NCBI RefSeq assembly: GCF_017876495.1
Contig: NZ_JAGIOB010000001.1
Location: 3,100,001 to 3,164,000 of the forward strand
Source: Microlunatus capsulatus
GTDB taxonomy: Bacteria; Actinomycetota; Actinomycetes; Propionibacteriales; Propionibacteriaceae
Length of the DNA stretch: 64,000 nt
Direction: 5' to 3'
Shown here: positions 1-8,403 of the stretch, one piece after another
Layout: each line of letters opens with the position of its first letter
Numbering within the stretch: position 1 is the first letter of the stretch
The notes under the pieces: model-generated
The model's input: the letters and a program-made list of their open reading frames with translations, nothing else
Told to the model about the DNA's origin: nothing
Databases searched by the model: none
Made by a program: the position numbers and the translations under genes

Positions 1-525
1 CAGCCCTCGTCGGACCACAGCCGCTGGATCTTCTTGTGGTTACCCGCCAGACCTTCCGCGGGCGTGGCGAACGCAGCGGAACCACACCGCATGCTTCCGG
101 GCATAGTCGCGGAGCCTCGGCGTAGGGCAGCATTCGGACCGGCCGCTGTCGTGGCGGTGGCTTGGTGGCGTTGCGTCCTCTCTGGTGCTGCCCGGTCACC
201 CAGGCGAACCGTTCACCGAAGCCCATCACGTCGATGAGGTGGTGCACGGCTGCCCGTCGCCGGCGGATTGAGAGTTTCCCGAGACGATCTCCTCCAGCGC
301 CGCCTTCCTCCAGCTCGACGTCAGCGAGCACCCGCTCAAGGTTCAGTTGTCAGGCTCGAGCTCTTTCAGCTACTTGCCGTCGTCGGCCTCCAACCCGCCG
401 AACTAGTTCCGCCACCGGTAGTGCGTCTGCTTCGACACCTGCAGTTGGCGACAAACATCAGCGACTTCCTTGCCTTCACCGAGAGGCGGGTGCTTAAGTG
501 AACTTACGGATCGCCTGCTCCGGTG
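1..525 (-). pseudogene. Decayed IS3-family transposase (OrfA/OrfB remnant)
   Basis: Reading the minus strand from about 525 downwards gives, across several frames, an IS3 OrfA-like segment (EGKEVADVCRQLQVSKQTHYRWRN at about 480-405), then a broken FGGLEADDGK..LKELE stretch, an ALEEIVSGN segment typical of the OrfA/OrfB junction, and RLRDYARKHA.. plus a VRRGL-like end resembling the OrfB N-terminus near the left edge. At least three in-frame stops and several frameshifts interrupt it, so it cannot be functional. It runs off the left edge; I see no terminal inverted repeats. The family assignment rests on motif recognition. Confidence 0.75.
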
Positions 526-1309
526 TCTATCTCTTCCTCGTCGGTCATGGCGGGTCGACTCTTCCTGCCCAGAGGCTGGGCAGCAAGGCTCCCACTCGAC
601 CTGGATCAACCAGCAGGGGTCAGGCCCGAGGCACGGTCGCCAGCCTTTCGGCATCCCGTCGCCCTAGCGGCTCTCCACCCAGGTCGGGTCGACTTTCTGA
701 TCAAGCGGGGCCAGGTAGCGCCGGCCTGCTTGATGTTCCAGCTCTTGTTGGCGTCGAAAGCGGCAACGGGCAATCGACGCCAGGGCGGCGCACCACCGCC
801 AGCCGCGCGGGTCGTCGTCGAGGTTGCGGCCGCCTTTGAGGTTGGCACTGGGTGAAGCCGGCTTCCGCGGACGAGGTGTACGGGGTCCGAAGCTGGTCGT
901 CCTCACGGCCGGCTCTTGAACCTTGAGGCGTAACCCGGGACGCCGCGATCACGGCTACGGGCAGCCGGCATAGGGGCTTCTCCGCCGCTTGGCCTCGATG
1001 TGCCAAGAAGCGAGCTCAATCCTTCCGATGGCCCTGTGTGGACGAACCGGCGTGGCCTGGCCTAGACGAGCGGCGAGTGCCAGTCGGCGATGGGCGGCCC
1101 ATCGTGGCGGCGTGGTCGTCCGCTCACGGCTGGGTCCCCGGATCGAACCTTCGGTGCGGGTGATCGCTGGAGGACTCCGAGCGCCTCACGGAAATGAGGT
1201 CACACTGTCCACAGGTTCTAGACGTCGCTGGCTGAAAGTCCGGCCGGAGGGAAAACTGCGACGGTCGAGCTCGATCGGGTCGGATAACTAGGCGAGTTGG
1301 AGGTTCGCG
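526..1309. other. Gene-poor stretch of the integrated element, no intact gene recognised
   Basis: About 780 bases without a convincing gene. Codon-position GC bias is weaker than in the flanking chromosome and all open frames are short and unrecognised. A minus-strand reading around 700-890 (NLDDDPRGWRWCAALASIA, then LEHQAGRRYLAPL) looks protein-like and may be another decayed element gene, but I could not assign a family. The last bases before 1310 contain GTTGGAGG, a likely ribosome binding site for the small HTH gene. Confidence 0.5.
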
Positions 1310-1495
1310 ATGGAGAAGCTCTTGTTAACCACGCAGGAAGCGGCGGAGTCGCTGGGGGTGAGCCGGTCCCAGCTGTACGAGCTGATGCGCCGGCATGAGG
1401 TGGTAAGCATTCTGATCGGCCGGTCTCGCCGGATACCGGCGGCCGCCCTGCGCGAGTACGTGCAGCGACTCGCCGAGGACGCCTGGGTGGCATGA
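1310..1495 (+). CDS. Excisionase-like helix-turn-helix protein
   Basis: A 61-residue protein with a MerR/Xis-type winged helix: LTTQEAAESLGVSRSQLYELMRR is the classical HTH_17 pattern, followed by the RSRRIPAAALREYV wing. Such small proteins act as recombination directionality factors or as regulators of integrated elements. The stop overlaps the integrase start (ATGA at 1492-1495), so the two are translationally coupled, which supports a role as excisionase. GGAGG lies 8 bases upstream of the ATG. An alternative role as a simple transcriptional regulator cannot be excluded. Confidence 0.85.
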   Translation: MEKLLLTTQEAAESLGVSRSQLYELMRRHEVVSILIGRSRRIPAAALREYVQRLAEDAWVA

Positions 1496-2631
1496 GTCGC
1501 CGGTCGAACGGCGAGGGCTCGGTCTATCGGCGCGCAGACGGACGCTGGACCGGTGCTCACTACGTGCTGCGTCCCGACGGCGGGCGGGTGCGGCGGGCGG
1601 TGTACGCGAGGACGCAGCGAGAGGCCGTGGCGAAACTCGCCCAGCTGGTGGCGAAGACGGCGGCGGGCGTGCCCCTGGCTGTGGAGGCGTGGACGGTGGA
1701 GTCCTATGCCTCGCACTGGATGGGTCATGTGGTGGCGCCCCGGCTGCGGCCGGCGACCATCTCGTCCTACCGGGCGACTTTGCGCTTGCACATCGTGCCG
1801 GGACTGGGTCGGTACCCGCTGCGCCGGCTGACGCCGACGCATGTCCGGGCGCTGCTGGCGGCAAAGCAGGAGGCTGGCCTGTCGGTGCGGTCAGTGCAGA
1901 TCATCCACTCGACCTTGCGGGCCATGTTGGCGGAGGCGATGCGTGACGAGCTGGTGGAGCGGAACGTCGCTGCGCTGGTGCGAGCGCCTAGGGCGGAGCA
2001 GGTGGAGGTTCAGCCCTGGACGCCCGAGGAGGCAGGCATCTTCCTCCGGTCAGCGCGGGAGGACCGGCTCTACGCGCTGTTCGCGGTCGGTGTCGGCCTG
2101 GGAATGCGACGCGGCGAGCTGCTGGGCCTGCAATGGGCCGACGTCGACCTGGATCGTCGCGTGGTCCATGTGCGTCACAACGCGCAGCGGGTCTACGGCT
2201 ACGGCATGGTGTTCGGGCCGCCGAAGTCCGCCAACTCACGCCGGGATATCCCGCTGCCGGCGGTGACGGTCAGGGTGCTGGAGGAGCACCGGAAGCGGCA
2301 GGAGTCGGAGCGTGCGGCGATGGAGCCGTACTGGCAGGACACCGGGCTTGTCTTTACGACGACGATCGGAACCGTCATTGAGCCGCGGAACCTGGCACGG
2401 GTGTTGGACGCACTGATCGCTGAGGCCGGGGTGCGGCGGATCCGGCTGCATGACATGCGGCACACGTGCGCTTCACTGCTGCTGGCGCAGGGGGTGCCGG
2501 CGCGGGTCGTGATGGAGGTCCTGGGGCACTCGCAGCTGGGGATCACGATGAACCTCTACTCGCATGTGATGCCGTCCGCGCTGCGCGAGGCGGCCGACGC
2601 GATCGACCGTGCGCTCGGAGGTCAGGAATGA
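1492..2631 (+). CDS. Tyrosine-type site-specific integrase
   Basis: A 379-residue phage-type integrase. The N-terminal 60 residues form the arm-binding domain (GEGSVYRRADGRW), residues about 65-165 the SAM-like core-binding domain, and 175-375 the catalytic domain. The active-site set is complete: Arg206 in GMRRGELLGL, Lys245 in PPKSANSRR, His320/Arg323 in LHDMRHT, His346 in LGHSQ and Tyr356 in NLYSHV. The enzyme integrates and excises DNA at a tRNA-type attachment site. It follows the excisionase-like gene with an ATGA overlap and ends 80 bases from the 3' end of a tRNA-Thr gene, the usual geometry for an actinobacterial integrative element or prophage. Nothing suggests inactivation. Confidence 0.95.
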   Translation: MSRRSNGEGSVYRRADGRWTGAHYVLRPDGGRVRRAVYARTQREAVAKLAQLVAKTAAGVPLAVEAWTVESYASHWMGHVVAPRLRPATISSYRATLRLHIVPGLGRYPLRRLTPTHVRALLAAKQEAGLSVRSVQIIHSTLRAMLAEAMRDELVERNVAALVRAPRAEQVEVQPWTPEEAGIFLRSAREDRLYALFAVGVGLGMRRGELLGLQWADVDLDRRVVHVRHNAQRVYGYGMVFGPPKSANSRRDIPLPAVTVRVLEEHRKRQESERAAMEPYWQDTGLVFTTTIGTVIEPRNLARVLDALIAEAGVRRIRLHDMRHTCASLLLAQGVPARVVMEVLGHSQLGITMNLYSHVMPSALREAADAIDRALGGQE

Positions 2632-2632
2632 C

Positions 2633-2655
2633 CGTTGCTGTCAGCGTTGCTGTCA
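2633..2655. repeat. Tandem 11-bp direct repeat between integrase and tRNA
   Basis: CGTTGCTGTCA occurs at 2633-2643 and again at 2645-2655, a 12-base period. Short direct repeats between an integrase gene and its tRNA target often serve as integrase arm-binding or excisionase sites; that function is inferred from position only. Confidence 0.5.
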
Positions 2656-2660
2656 CCCGG

Positions 2661-2677
2661 CCCTTCGACAGGCTCAG
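2661..2677. repeat. Copy of the dispersed TTCGAC palindromic repeat
   Basis: CCCTTCGACAGGCTCAG, one of at least six intergenic copies in this window (others near 17245, 17297, 35256, 35327 and 42831). This copy lies between integrase and tRNA-Thr and lacks the right-hand GGG of the fuller copies. Confidence 0.7.
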
Positions 2678-2711
2678 AATGCGGAGCGCAAGGCTGTGAC
2701 TAGGCCAAACG

Positions 2712-2787
2712 TGGAGCTGACGGTCGGACTCGAACCGACAACCGCCTGTTTACAAGACAGGTGCGCTACCAATTGCGCCACGCCAGC
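2712..2787 (-). tRNA. tRNA-Thr (anticodon UGU)
   Basis: On the minus strand a full cloverleaf can be drawn. The acceptor stem GCTGGCG pairs with CGTCAGC (one G-U). The D arm is GCGC-AATTGGTA-GCGC. The anticodon arm is CCTGT-CTTGTAA-ACAGG, giving anticodon TGT and hence threonine (codon ACA). The T arm is GTCGG-TTCGAGT-CCGAC. The discriminator is T and an encoded CCA follows at 2714-2712. The 3' end faces the integrase, so this tRNA is the likely attachment site of the element to its left. Confidence 0.95.
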
Positions 2788-2908
2788 ACGCGTGCGCGAC
2801 ACAGCCTACTGACACCGGACTCCCGGCCAACGCTGCGCGACGAGCAGGCGAACGCCCGGTGCCGACGGGTCGACCAGGAGGTGGCGACAAGGGGCGCGGA
2901 CCCCTGGT

Positions 2909-2914
2909 TATCGT
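2909..2914 (+). promoter_or_regulatory. Putative -10 box of a leaderless promoter (PAP2 gene)
   Basis: TATCGT ends 6 bases before the ATG at 2921, leaving no room for a ribosome binding site; the transcript would start at or next to the start codon. The same spacing recurs at many genes here. Confidence 0.5.
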
Positions 2915-2920
2915 GAGGCG

Positions 2921-3958
2921 ATGCCACACCTCCGATCTGCGCTGCGGGCCTACGCCCTCGCCGTGCTCCTCGCCGTGTGCTCAGGGGTGGTGGCGGTCGT
3001 CGTCGCGGCGGAGTTCCAGCTGCCGCTGCGCGACCCGGACGGCTTCCTGGGCCCGGCGTGGGTCCGGCTGCCGGCGATCGTCGCGCTGTTCGTCGCCCTC
3101 GACGTGATCCCGCGCGCTATCCACCGACGACGGCACGTCCTGCACGTGCTGCGCGAGCGCTACGAGCCGGCGCGGGCCGCGCTGGTCGTCGTCGGGCTCG
3201 GCACCTTCTACCTCAGCTACGTCTCCTACCGGAACCTCAAGGGCGCGCTGCCCTTCGCCCGGCCGGAGGTGCAGGACAGCGACCTGCTCCTGCTCGACCG
3301 GCTGCTCGCGCTCGGCCACGACCCGTCGCACCTGCTGCACACCGCGCTCGGCGCCGGCGTCGCGGCCTACGTGCTGTCGGCGGTCTACCTCGTCTTCCTC
3401 GGCTTCGTGCCCTTCTCGGTGGTCGCGGCGCTGATCTGGCTGCGCGACGTCCGGGCGGCGTCCTGGTACGTCACCGCGCTGTGCCTCAACTGGATCCTCG
3501 GCACCGTCACCTACTACCTCGTCCCCTCCCTGGGACCGGTGTTCGTGCGGCCCGAGCGGTACGCCGACCTGCCCGACACCGGCGTCACCAGCCTGCAGCT
3601 GGGACTCGCCGAGACCCGGCTCGACGTCCTCATCAACCCCTTCTCGGCCGAGGGGATCGCCGGCGTCGCCGGGTTCGCGTCGCTGCACACCTCGGTCGTC
3701 TTCACCGCCGCGCTGGTCGCGCACAAGCTCGCGCTGCCGCGGGTCTTGCGCTGGACGCTCTGGGTGTTCCTGGCCCTCACCCTGACGGCCACCATCTACT
3801 TCGGCTGGCACTACCTCGTCGACGACCTCGCCGGTCTGGCGCTCGGAGCCAGCGCCGTCGCGATCGCCGGCTGGGCCAGCCGTGCCGTCGACATCGAGCT
3901 GTCCCGGGCGCACGTCCTCGAGGAGCAGCCGGTCACCAGCGGCGCGACCGTCGGCTGA
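2921..3958 (+). CDS. PAP2-superfamily membrane protein (Aur1/Ipt1-like phosphatase or phosphotransferase)
   Basis: A 345-residue polytopic membrane protein with about 7-8 hydrophobic helices. The C-terminal half carries the PAP2 signature: YYLVPSLGP (198-206), SLHTS (254-258, His256) and GWHYLVDDLAG (295-305, His297 and Asp301). In this branch (inositolphosphotransferase-like PAP2) the two histidines and the aspartate form the phosphohistidine active site acting on lipid phosphates. The substrate is not predictable; phosphatidylinositol or prenyl phosphates are options. It is monocistronic, and its stop lies 4 bases from the stop of the convergent membrane gene. Confidence 0.85.
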   Translation: MPHLRSALRAYALAVLLAVCSGVVAVVVAAEFQLPLRDPDGFLGPAWVRLPAIVALFVALDVIPRAIHRRRHVLHVLRERYEPARAALVVVGLGTFYLSYVSYRNLKGALPFARPEVQDSDLLLLDRLLALGHDPSHLLHTALGAGVAAYVLSAVYLVFLGFVPFSVVAALIWLRDVRAASWYVTALCLNWILGTVTYYLVPSLGPVFVRPERYADLPDTGVTSLQLGLAETRLDVLINPFSAEGIAGVAGFASLHTSVVFTAALVAHKLALPRVLRWTLWVFLALTLTATIYFGWHYLVDDLAGLALGASAVAIAGWASRAVDIELSRAHVLEEQPVTSGATVG

Positions 3959-3962
3959 GGGC

Positions 3963-5195
3963 TCAGCCCAGGCCCTGCAGCAGCCGCTCCAGGTGCACGG
4001 GTTCCAGCGGCAGCACCGGCATGAGGCGCAGCAGCAGCCCCGCCGCCGCCAGCGCCACCAGCCCGACACCCGTCCCGCGACCAACGGCAGCGGACCGCTC
4101 AACTGGAGGCCGGGGGGTCAGCAGGACCGCTGCGCACAGCGCCCCTACCGTCGCCAGCGCCCACCAGCGTCGGTAGTCGATGCCGACCACCGACAGCGCC
4201 AGCGCGACCGCCACCGAGCCGACCACGAGCAGCCGGAAGGTCCGGTCGGACCGCGAAGGCCCCAGCAGCCGCCAGACCAGGCCCAGCAGCAGCAGGTGCA
4301 CCGCCGCCCAGAGCGCCGTCGTCACCAGCACGCTCGGCACCGAGGTCGTCGCGTCGTAGGCCCTGAGGTTGTCGAGCAGCCCGTGGCCGAGCCGGGAGAC
4401 GGCGTCGTGGTCCGCCGGCCCGCGCGGCAGCGGCTCGGGCGGACCCACCCCGGCCGCCGCGGCGTCGCCCCGCGCCCGCAGGATCGCAGCGGACGGCACG
4501 GGGACGACCGCGCTGAGCACGGCCAGCGCCACCCCGGGCAGCACCGCCAGCGCCGGCCACGGCACCCGGGCCGTCGGGAACGCCGACCGCAGCGCCAGCC
4601 AGGCCAGCGGCAGCACGAGCACGGCGAGCAGCTCCTCCGCCCCGACGGCGGCCGAGGTCAGCACCACCACGAGAACGACGGCGAGCAGCGGGGGCAGCCG
4701 GGCCCACGGCAGCGTCACCAGGAGCACGGCCACCAGCACGCCGAGCGCGTCCGGCCGGCCGAGGTCACGGGCGGTGTGGGACACCCCGAGCGGCGTGACC
4801 AGCACGGCGGCGGCCACGGCCAGGGCGGTCCCGCGGTCCGGGGCCCGGCGGGCCAGCGCCACCGCCAGCACGACCAGGGCCGCGATCCCGGCCACCGTCA
4901 GCCCGACGCCCGCTGCGTTCGCCAGTGCCAGGCTCGGGGGACCGCCCGCCACCGCCCGCAGCACCGCGCCGGGCAGGCCACGGCGGACGAAGCCGTCGTC
5001 GTAGCCCAGCCACCACAGCGGGGCGACGTAGGGGGTCATGGGGTCCGGCCGGAGGGCACGGACGACCAGGGCGACCGCCGTGGCCACCAGCACCACGGCC
5101 GTCAGCAGGACGGCCGCGCCGAGCGCGAGGCCCGGCACCCGGCCGGAGGGCGCACCCGCCCAGGGAGGGCGCGGCCCCGCCGGGCCAGAGCCCAC
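3963..5195 (-). CDS. Polytopic membrane protein of unknown function
   Basis: About 410 residues with roughly 9-10 predicted transmembrane helices and loops containing LRPDPMTPYVAPLWWLGYDDGFVRRGLPG and SHTARDLGRPDALG. The layout of a short N-terminus, helix 1 and a first acidic/aromatic external loop resembles GT-C-like or DUF-type mannosyl-transfer membrane proteins, but I do not recognise a family. A longer frame reaches 5264 inside manA; the GTG at 5195, just past the manA stop, is preferred because it avoids the overlap. It lies downstream of manA and the Gfo/Idh gene on the same strand, probably in one operon, which hints at sugar or cell-envelope metabolism. Confidence 0.7.
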   Translation of the reverse strand: MGSGPAGPRPPWAGAPSGRVPGLALGAAVLLTAVVLVATAVALVVRALRPDPMTPYVAPLWWLGYDDGFVRRGLPGAVLRAVAGGPPSLALANAAGVGLTVAGIAALVVLAVALARRAPDRGTALAVAAAVLVTPLGVSHTARDLGRPDALGVLVAVLLVTLPWARLPPLLAVVLVVVLTSAAVGAEELLAVLVLPLAWLALRSAFPTARVPWPALAVLPGVALAVLSAVVPVPSAAILRARGDAAAAGVGPPEPLPRGPADHDAVSRLGHGLLDNLRAYDATTSVPSVLVTTALWAAVHLLLLGLVWRLLGPSRSDRTFRLLVVGSVAVALALSVVGIDYRRWWALATVGALCAAVLLTPRPPVERSAAVGRGTGVGLVALAAAGLLLRLMPVLPLEPVHLERLLQGLG

Positions 5196-5199
5196 CGGC

Positions 5200-6393
5200 C
5201 TAGCCGCCGACGCCCGGACCGGCCAGGAAGACGGTCCCGGTCCCGCTGACGACGAGCTCCTCACCCGCCCGGGCGAAGGCCGACTGACCGCGGCCCAGCC
5301 GCAGGTCGTCGGACGCGCCCTCGACGACGACCTCGCCCTCGGTCACCAGCAGCACGCGCGCGGCACCGGTGCCGGGTACCTCGACGACGGTCTCGCGCGG
5401 CTCGAGGCGCCAGAGGGCGAACTCGGGCGCCGGCGTGGGGTAGCGCCAGCAGCCGGGCGCCTCCTCGACGGGCTCGACGTAACCGGGGAAGCCGGGGGTG
5501 AAGTCGAGGATGGCGAGCAGCTCGTCGACGTCGACGTGCTTGGGGGTCAGCCCGCCGCGCATCACGTTGTCGGAGTTGGCCATGATCTCCACGCCGCCGC
5601 CGTGCAGATAGGCGTGCAGGTTGCCGGCGGGCAGGAACACCGCCTGATGCGGCGTCAGGGAGACCCGGTTCATCAGCAGCCCGGCCAGCACGCCGGGGTC
5701 GCCGGGGTTGTGCGCGGCCAGCTCCTGCGCGGTCCGGGCGAAGAGCGCGACCTCGTCGTCCGGCGCGTCGAGCGCCGCCGCGGCCGCCGCCACCTGCCCC
5801 ACGACGTCCCGCTCGTCCCCGCTCAGCCGCAGCAGCCGCGCGAAGACGGCGGCCAGCCGCTCGTCCGGCGGTGTCGACTCCTCGGCCAGGGGAGCGACCA
5901 GCTCCAGCGCCGCCGGCACCCCCAGCTGGGCGAACAGGGCGTGGGTGGCGTCGGGGTCGCGGAAGCCGCAGAGCGCCTCGCTGTCCTGCAGCGCGCAGAG
6001 CATCTCCGGCTTGGGCCACGTGTCCTTGTAGAGCCGGTCGGAGGCATCGAGCGCGACGCCCGCCTCCTCCTCGCGGGCGTAGCCCTCCTCGGCCTGCGCC
6101 CGCGTCGGGTGCGCCTGCAGCGACAGCGGCTTGTCGGCCGCCAGCACCTTGAGCAGGAACGGCAGCCCGTCGCCGAAGTCGCGCACGACCGCGGCGCCCA
6201 CCATACCGGCCGGGTCCGCGGCGATCACGTCGGTGAGCGGGCGGTCACCCAGCGTCGACGGGGCCGAGGTGTGCGCACCCAGCCAGAGCTCGGCCTGCGG
6301 CTCGCCGGTCGGCTCCTCGCCCAGCAGGGCGGGGATGAAGGTCCGCGAGCCCCAGGCGTAGGGCTGCCGGACCCCGGTCAGCAGCTCGGCCAC
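5200..6393 (-). CDS. manA: Mannose-6-phosphate isomerase, class I
   Basis: A 397-residue type I phosphomannose isomerase that interconverts fructose-6-phosphate and mannose-6-phosphate, feeding GDP-mannose synthesis for glycans and mannosylated lipids. Diagnostic motifs are SLQAHP (91-96, zinc ligands), KPE (128-130), PAGNLHAYLHG and NSDNVMRGGLTPKHVD; length is normal for the family. The GTG start follows the stop of the Gfo/Idh gene by one base, so they are translationally coupled. The membrane protein gene follows directly. No residues appear to be missing. Confidence 0.95.
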   Translation of the reverse strand: MAELLTGVRQPYAWGSRTFIPALLGEEPTGEPQAELWLGAHTSAPSTLGDRPLTDVIAADPAGMVGAAVVRDFGDGLPFLLKVLAADKPLSLQAHPTRAQAEEGYAREEEAGVALDASDRLYKDTWPKPEMLCALQDSEALCGFRDPDATHALFAQLGVPAALELVAPLAEESTPPDERLAAVFARLLRLSGDERDVVGQVAAAAAALDAPDDEVALFARTAQELAAHNPGDPGVLAGLLMNRVSLTPHQAVFLPAGNLHAYLHGGGVEIMANSDNVMRGGLTPKHVDVDELLAILDFTPGFPGYVEPVEEAPGCWRYPTPAPEFALWRLEPRETVVEVPGTGAARVLLVTEGEVVVEGASDDLRLGRGQSAFARAGEELVVSGTGTVFLAGPGVGG

Positions 6394-6394
6394 G

Positions 6395-7414
6395 TCAGGC
6401 GCTCGTCCGGGCCGGGGCGCCGACGGCGCCCTGCCAGCGGCTGAGCGTCCGGGACACCGCGAGCGTGTCGGACCACGGCACCAGCGGTGACTCGACGTCG
6501 CCGGCCCGCAGGCAGCGCATGACCTCCTGCGCCTCGAACGTGTAGCCGCCGCCCGGCCATGAGGCGACCAGCTCCTCGGGGGCGTCGGTGCCGTCGCGCC
6601 AGACCGTCAGCTCGGCCGGCCGCAGGAACATGTCGTCGAACATCACGCGGCCCTTGGTGCAGTACACGCTGAGCCGGTTGGGCAGGTTGGCCCGCAGGGT
6701 GCAGAGCACGGAGGCCGTGGCGGCCCCGCGCTCGGCCGTCGCCGGGTAGGTCAGCAGGGCCGCGGCGTGGTCGTCGACGCCGGTGGCCGCGGCGGTGCCG
6801 GAGCCCAGCACCTCGGCGGGCTCGCCCAGGAAGAGGTTGACGGCGTGCACCGGGTAGACGCCGGCGTCGAGGATCGCGCCGCCCGCCTGCGCGGGGTCCA
6901 GCAGGCGGTGGCTGTCGGGGCCGTCGAAGGCGAAGCCGAACTGGGCGTCGACGTGGCGGACCTCGCCCAGCTCACCGGAGGCGACCAGCTCGGCCGCGTG
7001 CCGGATCAGCGGGTGGGTGCGCGTCCACATCGCCTCCATGACGAACAGCCCGCGCTCGCCGGCCAGGGCCAGCAGCTCCTCGGCCTGCTCCGGGGTCACC
7101 GTCAACGGCTTCTCCACCAGGACGGCCTTGCCGCCCTCCAGGCAGAGCTTCGCGGAGGGGTAGTGGTCGTTGTGCGGGCTGGCGACGTAGACGACGTCGA
7201 CGTCGGGGTCGGCGGCCAGCTCCTCGTAGGAGCCGTGGCTGCGGCGGAAGCCGTACTCGTCGGCGAAGGCGGCGGCCTTGTCGGCCGAGCGCGAGCCGAC
7301 CGCGACCAGCGACGCCTCCTCGGGCAGCAGGGCCAGGTCCTTCGCGAGGACGGAGGCGATGTGGCCGGTGCTGAGGATGCCCCAGCCGGTCGTGGGAACG
7401 TCGGCGTCAGTCAC
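6395..7414 (-). CDS. Gfo/Idh/MocA-family NAD(P)-dependent oxidoreductase
   Basis: About 339 residues. The N-terminal Rossmann domain begins GWGILSTGHIASVLAKDL; EKPLT (the conserved EKP motif contributing the catalytic lysine) and an H...YP loop follow, with GGAILDAGVYPVHAVNLFLG in the C-terminal substrate domain. Family members oxidise or reduce sugars, inositols or trans-dihydrodiols; the substrate is unknown. A longer frame to 7450 exists, but GTG 7414 begins with the expected sequence and has a -10-like CACGAT 6 bases upstream, matching the leaderless genes of this genome. It is the first gene of a three-gene run with manA and a membrane protein. Confidence 0.85.
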   Translation of the reverse strand: MTDADVPTTGWGILSTGHIASVLAKDLALLPEEASLVAVGSRSADKAAAFADEYGFRRSHGSYEELAADPDVDVVYVASPHNDHYPSAKLCLEGGKAVLVEKPLTVTPEQAEELLALAGERGLFVMEAMWTRTHPLIRHAAELVASGELGEVRHVDAQFGFAFDGPDSHRLLDPAQAGGAILDAGVYPVHAVNLFLGEPAEVLGSGTAAATGVDDHAAALLTYPATAERGAATASVLCTLRANLPNRLSVYCTKGRVMFDDMFLRPAELTVWRDGTDAPEELVASWPGGGYTFEAQEVMRCLRAGDVESPLVPWSDTLAVSRTLSRWQGAVGAPARTSA

Positions 7415-7483
7415 CCCTCCATCGTGTCGCATGCCGCCGACAGCGGGCACGTCGGTCCGGCGCCCGGCGGTCCGCCGCGCTGA

Positions 7484-7512
7484 ATGACACCGGTGTGGTT
7501 TGGCCCTACGAT
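7484..7512 (+). promoter_or_regulatory. Promoter of the DUF3263 gene, leaderless
   Basis: ATGACA (7484-7489), a 17-base spacer and TACGAT (7507-7512) make a good sigma-70-type promoter, with ATG at 7519 only 6 bases after the -10 box. The transcript would begin at the start codon. Confidence 0.7.
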
Positions 7513-7518
7513 GGCGGC

Positions 7519-7827
7519 ATGGTCAGCGCCTCGAACCCGTCGCTCGAGAGCAGCGAGCCCTTCGGGGCGCTCAGCGAGCGCGACGCCGAGATCCTCGCCT
7601 TCGAGCGGCAGTGGTGGAAGTTCGCCGGGGCCAAGGAGCAGGCGATCCGCGACACGTTCCAGATGTCCGCGACCCGCTACTACCAGGTCCTCAACGCCCT
7701 CATCGACAAGCCGGAGGCCCTGGTCCAGGACCCGCTGCTGGTCAAGCGGCTCCGCCGGCTGCGGGCCACCCGGCAGCGCAACCGGTCCGCCAAGCGGCTC
7801 GGCATCGACCTCACGATCGACTCCTAG
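7519..7827 (+). CDS. DUF3263 domain-containing protein
   Basis: About 102 residues. The core LSERDAEILAFERQWWKFAGAKEQAIRDTF.MSATRYYQVLNALIDKPEAL.DPLLVKRLRRLR is the DUF3263 signature, a small, strongly conserved actinobacterial protein with a helix-turn-helix-like fold (ATRYYQVLN as recognition helix). Function is not established; a nucleoid or transcription role is an inference from the fold. ATG 7519 is preferred over the upstream GTG because the promoter lies between them. Its stop shares the palindrome CTAG with the stop of the convergent gene. Confidence 0.9.
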   Translation: MVSASNPSLESSEPFGALSERDAEILAFERQWWKFAGAKEQAIRDTFQMSATRYYQVLNALIDKPEALVQDPLLVKRLRRLRATRQRNRSAKRLGIDLTIDS

Positions 7828-8312
7828 GTCTCCCGCCGGGGCGGACGCCGCCCCGTCAGCAGGGTCCGGACGACGGGACCCAGCGGCCGCACCGGCAGCT
7901 CCCGGTAGCCGCCGCGCACCAGCCCCGCCCCCCGCTCGAACGCGTTGGCCGCCGCCCGGTCCCCGGTGCGCAGCACCGACCACGCCATCGCGACGCCGTA
8001 GGCGGGCAGGAACGGCAGCCCCGCGCACCAGAACCACTGCCAGCTGTGCCGCTCCTCGTGCTCCAGCAGGCCGGGCCGGTGGCGGTCCCAGCGCCCCGCC
8101 GTGAGGAGCACGTCGCCCACGGTGAACGCGCCCGCCACGGGGAACGGGAGCCGGTAGCCCTCGGCCAGCAGCAGGCCGCGCGGACCCGGCCGGACGCTCG
8201 CCCGGCCCAGCCGTGCCACTGCCATCCCCAGGGCGGTGCTGAGGTTCACGGCGTTCCCCAGTCGGCGGATCCGGTCCTGTCGCGCGAGGCGTCCCGCGGT
8301 GCCCGAGGTCAT
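7824..8312 (-). CDS. Hypothetical protein with an HExRH-like segment
   Basis: About 162 residues starting MTSGTAGRLARQDRIRRLGNAV. It contains two hydrophobic stretches and the motif LEHEERHSWQWFWCAGLPFLPAYGVAMAW, a pattern found in small uncharacterised actinobacterial proteins annotated as membrane or peptidase-like. The His/Glu cluster could bind a metal, which is not shown. A longer frame reaching 8624 overlaps the riboswitch and the next gene and is rejected. It converges on the DUF3263 gene and shares a CTAG stop with it. Confidence 0.65.
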   Translation of the reverse strand: MTSGTAGRLARQDRIRRLGNAVNLSTALGMAVARLGRASVRPGPRGLLLAEGYRLPFPVAGAFTVGDVLLTAGRWDRHRPGLLEHEERHSWQWFWCAGLPFLPAYGVAMAWSVLRTGDRAAANAFERGAGLVRGGYRELPVRPLGPVVRTLLTGRRPPRRET

Positions 8313-8403
8313 GGCAGCACCGTAGCCCCCGCCTGGCGTCCCGGATGCTGGACGGCGTTCCCACCCACTGGGACCTCGATGTGCCTCCGCCGGGGCCCCC
8401 GCG

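Noticed and set aside
403..654. Minus-strand 83-codon frame as an intact transposase gene
   Set aside because: Only its end matches IS3 OrfA; it is one fragment of a larger decayed copy.
3960..5249. Long plus-strand frame of low-complexity Arg/Gln/His-rich sequence
   Set aside because: Antisense to the membrane protein gene; composition is typical of a shadow of a hydrophobic GC-rich gene.
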